Source: Maricaulis sp048270095
Lineage (GTDB): Bacteria; Pseudomonadota; Alphaproteobacteria; Caulobacterales; Maricaulaceae
Length of the DNA stretch: 26,793 nt
Assembly (NCBI RefSeq): GCF_048270095.1
Contig: NZ_JBLWTL010000032.1
Coordinates: forward strand, 1-26,793
Reading direction: 5' to 3'
Positions 23,357-26,793 of this stretch are shown here, in pieces. A program made the translations under genes and the position numbers. Each line of letters starts with the position of its first letter. Within the stretch, counting starts at the first letter, position 1. The notes under the pieces were generated by a model. It made no database searches. It worked only from the letters and a program-made list of their open reading frames with translations, and was not told where the DNA came from.

Positions 23357-24199
23357 ATGAAGCAGGAATCACCCTCTGACCGCGCGATCAAGCCCCGCGC
23401 ACTCTCTGCGCTCCGCGAAGCCTTGGTTCTTACTCGCCCGGGCGTAACAGTGGACGAGAAGGGATACGTCAACTCGTTCCGGGACGCCCTTCTGCCGCTG
23501 GTATCGGCAGCGGACTTCGAAACTGACCTCAGAGCGGGCGATGGAAACGAGCTCGAGACAAAGTTTCGCGCTGCGCATTCGTCCTCGGCGCTGGCAGTCA
23601 ATTGCTTTGCCCCCTTTTGCCGCCGCATAACCGACCTCCACACCCCGTTTGCTGAACCATTCTCCAAGTTGCAATTCGAGCGAAAATGCCCGACCGGGCT
23701 TCGGGGCGGGCGAGCCCCGAACCTCGACGCACTGCTTTCGGGGCCGAACGGCGTGGTGGGCATTGAATCAAAGCTGACCGAATACCTGACTCGCCACCGC
23801 GCCCAATTCTCGCCCGCCTACCCGGAGCAAATCCGGGACGGACGCCGCGAGCAGGGCTATTTCCGGGAGATGCTTCGGTTGATGGACGCGCCAACCAGCT
23901 ATGCCTGGCTCGATGCAGCGCAGCTCATCAAACATGCCTTCGGCTTGGCCCACACATTCTCCAGCCAACCCGTGACACTCCTATACCTCTACTGGGAGCC
24001 CGCAAATACGGCGTGCGATCCGATCTTCGAGGCTCACCGGCGGGAAATCGCTCAATTCGCCGACCGCGTGGCCGGCGCCACGCCACGTTTCGCCGCGATG
24101 AGCTACCCGGAACTCTGGGCCCATTGGCGGAAGGCGGCCCCAGGCTGGTTGTCTGGCCATCTGGACGAGCTGGCTGGGCGTTACGCGATCACGGTGTAG
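23357..24199 (+). CDS. Orphan PD-(D/E)XK nuclease-like protein (PGN_0703-like?)
   Basis: This is a 280-residue soluble protein. Near residues 122-141 it reads PNLDALLSGPNGVVGIESKL, a clear PD-(D/E)XK arrangement (Asp, then E-S-K), followed by TEYL. Upstream is a segment with HSSSALAVNCFAPF (about 74-87), and a C-terminal half includes VTLLYLYWEPAN. This recalls PGN_0703-type putative restriction endonucleases, but I cannot confirm the family. No methylase or specificity gene is adjacent. The ATG at 23357 has only a weak SD. The gene is bracketed by two 61-bp direct repeats and is followed by a hairpin at 24231-24245. It may be a horizontally acquired defence or repair nuclease. Confidence 0.72.
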   Translation: MKQESPSDRAIKPRALSALREALVLTRPGVTVDEKGYVNSFRDALLPLVSAADFETDLRAGDGNELETKFRAAHSSSALAVNCFAPFCRRITDLHTPFAEPFSKLQFERKCPTGLRGGRAPNLDALLSGPNGVVGIESKLTEYLTRHRAQFSPAYPEQIRDGRREQGYFREMLRLMDAPTSYAWLDAAQLIKHAFGLAHTFSSQPVTLLYLYWEPANTACDPIFEAHRREIAQFADRVAGATPRFAAMSYPELWAHWRKAAPGWLSGHLDELAGRYAITV

Positions 24200-24230
24200 T
24201 CCGATCAAGCGCCGGCGCGCACGCCCATAA

Positions 24231-24245
24231 GGCGGACAATCCGCC
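24231..24245 (+). terminator. Hairpin after nuclease-like gene
   Basis: GGCGGA-CAA-TCCGCC forms a perfect 6-bp stem with a 3-nt loop 31 bp after the stop. There is no strong U-tract, so termination is inferred. Confidence 0.4.
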
Positions 24246-24288
24246 TGGCAGTGCCCCTTTCCCCCGGCGCCGCACCCGCCATCGAAAC

Positions 24289-24349
24289 TCAAGAAAACGC
24301 CTTCCCCCGGAGGAGCGCAGCGAATTCCGGGGTCTGCCGGAGGGCGGCG
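24289..24349. repeat. 61-bp direct repeat, copy 2 (palindromic)
   Basis: This is the second copy of the element at 23239-23299, in the same orientation and 60/61 identical. The same CCCCGGA/TCCGGGG arms are present. A further CCCCGGA-ACAGG-TCCGGGG hairpin follows at 24373-24391, so this copy sits in a longer palindrome-rich tract. Confidence 0.85.
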
Positions 24350-24487
24350 AATAATCTCCAGGCTCCGGTAGGCCCCGGAACAGGTCCGGGGGAAGAGGTT
24401 GGGTGATTTGGGGAATGGTCGGTCCTTGGGACACGAACCTCAGGCTTCGAAATCGGCCAGGTGATCGGAACGAGACTGAGCAGCGCA

Positions 24488-24507
24488 CGGTGCGGCTCCC
24501 CGCACCG
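24488..24507 (-). terminator. Hairpin after the toxin gene
   Basis: CGGTGCGG and CCGCACCG form a perfect 8-bp stem with a 4-nt loop, 23 bp beyond the toxin stop at 24531. No U-run follows in the minus direction, so it may be a weak terminator or an RNA-stabilising 3' hairpin. Confidence 0.45.
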
Positions 24508-24530
24508 AAAACCATGCTGGAATGCCACCT

Positions 24531-24956
24531 TCACGTTCGGCCCACGCTCGCCAGCTTCCCGTCCGCATGTACCGCAAGCACGCGCTGCCTGATGCGGATG
24601 AAGAGCGCCGGTGGCACGCGGCCCAACGCGAAATCGGCTTCCGCACTCAGCTTGGCGATGTCCGGACCGGGCCACTCAAACAGATTGAGTTCGCTGGCGA
24701 TGGCCCAGGACGACCCATCCCCCAGACCGAGCATGCGCAGGACAGCGGATGGGATGGCGACGGCTTCGCCCGGATCGTGGGGCTGCTGCGTCGTGAAGGG
24801 AACCACCCAGACTTTCACGATTGTCGAGCTGGCTTGCGTCGCGAGCACCATGACCGGACGCGGCTTTGCGCCCTCTTCCAGCCCCTGATCGGCTTCGCGC
24901 TTCCAAAGATAATGATACCCGATCACAAGACCCGCTGCGGGGTTTGCGATCGGCAC
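24531..24956 (-). CDS. PemK/MazF-like toxin (growth inhibitor) of a TA pair
   Basis: This is a 141-residue protein that by pattern resembles PemK/MazF-like proteins, which cut mRNA. The N-terminal part has YHYLWKREADQG then KPRPVMVLA, the usual strand with the RP motif. VWVVPFTTQQP follows, and then the element typical of a PemK-like subgroup, AIPSAVLRMLGLGDGSSW with SELNLFEWPGPDI. It starts with GTG at 24956, one base after the antitoxin's TAA, so expression should depend on antitoxin translation. A Phd/YefM-type antitoxin precedes it, an unusual partner for this toxin fold. Toxicity is inferred from family and pairing. Confidence 0.75.
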   Translation of the reverse strand: MPIANPAAGLVIGYHYLWKREADQGLEEGAKPRPVMVLATQASSTIVKVWVVPFTTQQPHDPGEAVAIPSAVLRMLGLGDGSSWAIASELNLFEWPGPDIAKLSAEADFALGRVPPALFIRIRQRVLAVHADGKLASVGRT

Positions 24957-24957
24957 G

Positions 24958-25212
24958 TTACTCGTCCATCAGCGCGTTCAGATGATCATGGTCGGCGGGC
25001 ATTTCGGTTTCGGCGATGAGGTCGAGTGTAGCCTGGTCGAGATCGCGGACGGCGAGGGCCTGACGGCTTTCGATCAGCTCGGCATAGAGATCGGCGGAGA
25101 GCAGAACGACTGAATTGCGGCCATGCTTCTGGATGAAGACCGGCTCTTGTTGTGCCTTGTCGTGAAAGCGGCCGAAGCTCTGCTTCACTTGGGTGGCGGT
25201 GGCGATAGTCAT
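24958..25212 (-). CDS. Phd/YefM-family antitoxin
   Basis: This is an 84-residue Phd/YefM-like antitoxin. The N-terminal DNA-binding half (TIATATQVKQSFGRFHDKAQQEPVFIQKHGRNSVVLLSADLYAEL, residues 2-46) shows the typical order: short strand, helix, EPVFIxKHGR, then the VVLLS strand. The acidic C-terminal half (DLDQATLDLIAETEMPADHD) would wrap and neutralise the toxin. The frame is open to 25344, but the ATG at 25212 has GGGAG 8 nt upstream and begins the conserved fold. A promoter with an inverted repeat lies just upstream, fitting autoregulation. It is followed after 1 bp by the PemK-like gene. Confidence 0.85.
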   Translation of the reverse strand: MTIATATQVKQSFGRFHDKAQQEPVFIQKHGRNSVVLLSADLYAELIESRQALAVRDLDQATLDLIAETEMPADHDHLNALMDE

Positions 25213-25231
25213 GTTCAGAACTCCCGATAGA

Positions 25232-25265
25232 TCGCACAAAATAGACAAAACGTGCGAAAAGTCAA
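25232..25265 (-). promoter_or_regulatory. TA promoter and overlapping operator
   Basis: On the minus strand TTGACT (25260-25265), a 16-bp spacer and TATTTT (25238-25243) form a promoter. Perfect arms TCGCAC/GTGCGA (25232-25237 and 25252-25257) lie 20 bp apart, flanking and covering the -10. An antitoxin binding here would block RNA polymerase. Confidence 0.6.
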
Positions 25266-25349
25266 GATTTGGCCCCTTGCCGCCCCGCGCGCCCTGTGCT
25301 GATCTTGCCCCCAGCGCCAGATCGCGCCGACCAGCCGGGAGCACCCGCC

Positions 25350-25724
25350 ATGAAAAATCTTGCCTTGTTTGCCGCCCTGATCGTCGCGGCGCTGCATATC
25401 GGTTTTCTCGTGCTGGAGATGGTGTTGTGGCAGGGGCCGATTGGCTTGCAGGTGTTTGACCAGGATGCGGCCCAGGCGGCGCAGACGGCGGTGCTGGCGG
25501 CCAATCAGGGGCTTTATAACGGCTTCCTCGCGGCGGGGCTGATCTGGTGCGTGATCCGCGGCAATCGTGAGTTCTTGCGCTTCTTCCTGCTGTGCGTCAT
25601 CGCGGCGGGCATTTATGGCGGGCTGACGGCGAGTTTCACCATCCTCTATATCCAGGCGGCGCCGGCGGTTGTGGCGCTCCTGCTCGACCTTCTGCGCAAG
25701 CGCGAGGCGCGGATCTACCGCTAG
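25350..25724 (+). CDS. DUF1304 family membrane protein
   Basis: This is a 124-residue protein with four TM helices. TM1 carries LIVAALHIGFLVLEMVLW, with the conserved HxxFxxxE pattern. The loop QAAQTAVLAANQGLYNGFLAAG contains the family's NQGLYNGFLA motif. TM3 and TM4 (FLRFFLLCVIAAGIYGGLT and AAPAVVALLLDLL) complete the DUF1304 layout. The function is unknown. The frame is open to 25269, but the ATG at 25350 has GGGAG about 8 nt upstream and begins at the signal-like TM1. It is divergent from the toxin-antitoxin operon. Confidence 0.9.
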   Translation: MKNLALFAALIVAALHIGFLVLEMVLWQGPIGLQVFDQDAAQAAQTAVLAANQGLYNGFLAAGLIWCVIRGNREFLRFFLLCVIAAGIYGGLTASFTILYIQAAPAVVALLLDLLRKREARIYR

Positions 25725-25778
25725 GCGATCGCCAGCCAGGGGGCGGAGGGCGGCGCGGTAGCGCCGCCGCCCCTGGCC

Positions 25779-26162
25779 TCAGGTATAGCTCACCACCTCG
25801 AATTCAATCCCGTTGTCATCGACGAAGTAAAAGCGCCGGCCCGGCTCGTAATCACCGTGATTGCCGGGCTCGAGCCCGGCTTCACGCACCCGCGCCTCGG
25901 CGGCATCCAGATCATCGACCACGACGGCAATATGGTTGAGATGCCCAGGCGCGGCGACATCGCGCGGCCGGACAGCGGCCAGTGCGGCTGGGCAATAGAG
26001 GGCGACATATTGAGCCTCTGTGCCGACATGAAAGGTGGTGCCACCGAGCGCCGAAGGGCCGCTCCAGCGGATATGCCAGTCGAAGAGACGGCACAGGAGA
26101 TCTGCGGTGTCTTGCGGATTGGCGACGGTGACATTCACATGTTCGAGTAATCCGGTTTGCAT
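25779..26162 (-). CDS. VOC (glyoxalase/bleomycin resistance) family protein, SoxR-type promoter
   Basis: This 127-residue protein has two beta-alpha-beta-beta-beta units of the vicinal oxygen chelate fold. The first begins LLEHVNVTVANPQDTADLLCRLFDWHIRW, and the second begins HLNHIAVVVDDLDAAEARVREAG and ends FYFVDDNGIEFEVVSY. Likely metal ligands are the His near the start of each unit and the Glu near the C-terminus. The substrate is unknown; relatives act on methylglyoxal adducts or bind drugs. It is divergent from soxR, and its promoter has a 19-bp spacer holding a SoxR-like palindrome, so a redox-cycling stress role is likely. A pairing of soxR with a VOC gene fits this picture. Confidence 0.88.
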   Translation of the reverse strand: MQTGLLEHVNVTVANPQDTADLLCRLFDWHIRWSGPSALGGTTFHVGTEAQYVALYCPAALAAVRPRDVAAPGHLNHIAVVVDDLDAAEARVREAGLEPGNHGDYEPGRRFYFVDDNGIEFEVVSYT

Positions 26163-26208
26163 GATTTTTCCTGCCTGAAAAACGCCCGCTAAGGGCTCTG
26201 ATTTGCCA

Positions 26209-26239
26209 AGCCTAATTGCTCAACCTAAGTTGAGGTCAA
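26209..26239 (-). promoter_or_regulatory. SoxR-type promoter with 19-bp spacer
   Basis: On the minus strand TTGACC (26234-26239), a 19-bp spacer and TAGGCT (26209-26214) match the MerR-family promoter design. The operator GCTCAACCTAAGTTGAGG (26218-26235, plus strand) is 14/18 identical to the E. coli soxS SoxR site as I recall it. It would drive the VOC gene, starting about 40 nt before its ATG. Confidence 0.8.
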
Positions 26240-26274
26240 GCGGCAAGTTGCAGCGAGAATGACGGAGGCTTTTC

Positions 26275-26732
26275 ATGCAGGCGAATGACTCGATATCCAT
26301 CGGTCAACTGGCTGAACGTACGGGGGTTTCCGTCTCGGCCGTGCGGTTTTATGAAGCCCGAGGTCTGGTCAGTGCGAGCCGCAATGCCGGTGGACAAAGA
26401 CGGTTTTGCGCTCTGATGTGCGCCGCATCGCCTTCGTGCTGATCGCCCAGAAGCTTGGCTTCACCATCGCGGAAATCGGCGATCAACTCGCCAGCCTGCC
26501 GCAGGGTCGCACGCCGACCCAGGCCGACTGGTCGCAGATCAGCGCCCGCTTCGGCCAGGTGCTCGATGAACGTATCGCCGGGCTCACCGCGATGCGCGAC
26601 CGGCTGGATGGCTGTATCGGTTGCGGCTGCCTCTCATTGAAGGCCTGCGCCCTTTACAATCCCGGCGACCGCATCGCCGCACGCGGGCCCGGCCCGCGCT
26701 ACCTGCTCGGCGCCCGCCGCCGCAAGGCCTAG
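26275..26732 (+). pseudogene. soxR: Redox-sensitive MerR regulator SoxR, frameshifted
   Basis: SoxR is a [2Fe-2S] activator that responds to redox-cycling agents. Reading from the ATG at 26275 (GGAGG 6 nt upstream) gives the MerR HTH: SIGQLAERTGVSVSAVRFYEARGLV, then RNAGGQRRF. The frame then runs into a stop at 26440-26442. The rest of the protein continues in another frame from about 26406: LRSDVRRIAFVLIAQKLGF, a dimerisation helix, the cluster motif CIGCGCLSLKAC (CX2CXCX5C), then ALYNPGD. The break falls at four T (26404-26407) where five would restore the frame, giving 152 residues, the usual SoxR length. Both halves are well conserved, so the lesion is recent, a sequencing error, or bypassed by slippage. 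Confidence 0.85.
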
Positions 26733-26748
26733 CCCCCACCCCCCCCGA

Positions 26749-26766
26749 GCCGCGGCGGCACGCCGC
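26749..26766 (+). terminator. GC-rich hairpin after soxR
   Basis: Within the GC-only tract about 20 bp after the soxR stop, GCGGCG and CGCCGC can pair around a 3-nt loop. The surrounding sequence is low in complexity (C-runs), so several registers are possible and exact ends are approximate. Confidence 0.3.
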
Positions 26767-26793
26767 CGCCGGCCGCCCCCCTCCCCCGCCTTC

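Larger units (their letters stand above)
24200..24530. other. Gene-free spacer with hairpins and repeat
   Basis: This 331-bp gap separates the nuclease-like gene from the convergent toxin gene. It holds a hairpin after the nuclease-like gene (24231-24245), repeat copy 2 (24289-24349), a CCCCGGA-ACAGG-TCCGGGG hairpin (24373-24391) and the hairpin near the toxin stop (24488-24507). No coding frame looks real. Confidence 0.6.

Noticed and set aside
24403..24888. Plus-strand frame opposite the toxin gene
   Set aside because: It is antisense to the PemK-like gene, which has better motifs and a coupled antitoxin.

Overview
The window is a GC-rich, densely packed stretch of bacterial chromosome. 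The protein repertoire (YfgM-like/BamB/Der cluster, NnrU, MAPEG, DUF3088, 2-hydroxychromene-2-carboxylate isomerase, SoxR) and the style of the proteins suggest a marine-type alphaproteobacterium, possibly of the Hyphomonadaceae/Maricaulales. That placement is an inference from protein style, not from a marker gene. No rRNA, tRNA, transposase, integrase or CRISPR array was seen.

Left part (1-5.9 kb): the 3' end of purF overlaps a canonical SDR. They converge on a minus-strand operon, yfgM-like > bamB > der, in the same order as the E. coli yfgM-bamB-der cluster. panB follows on the same strand.

Centre-left (5.9-9.2 kb): two copies of a three-gene minus-strand module, each made of a small three-TM protein, an ECF sigma factor and a short membrane protein (candidate anti-sigma). 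An NnrU-family gene sits between them. Genes inside each module overlap or nearly touch, so each is probably one transcript. From 9.3 to 12.5 kb a secreted S33-type serine peptidase is divergent from a membrane-embedded LytTR regulator. Next come slyX, a DsbA-fold isomerase and an atypical SDR lacking the catalytic Tyr.

Centre (14.2-18.9 kb): an orphan, less GC-rich gene with a PD-(D/E)XK-like motif lies at the 3' end of guaA. Two overlapping sulfotransferases are divergent from guaA. They converge on a translationally coupled MAPEG > DUF3088 > rsmB operon, followed upstream by guaB.

Right part (22.6-26.8 kb) looks accessory. It holds a long non-coding region with arrays of CTGYCA half-sites and palindromes, then a second PD-(D/E)XK-like orphan between 61-bp direct repeats. 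After that come a Phd/PemK-like toxin-antitoxin pair with an operator over its promoter, a DUF1304 protein and a VOC protein. The VOC gene has a textbook SoxR-type promoter, but the adjacent soxR gene carries a one-base frameshift in a T run.

The observations most worth a second look are the frameshifted soxR beside an intact SoxR promoter, the duplicated ECF modules, the repeat-flanked nuclease-like gene, and the operator-like array upstream of it.
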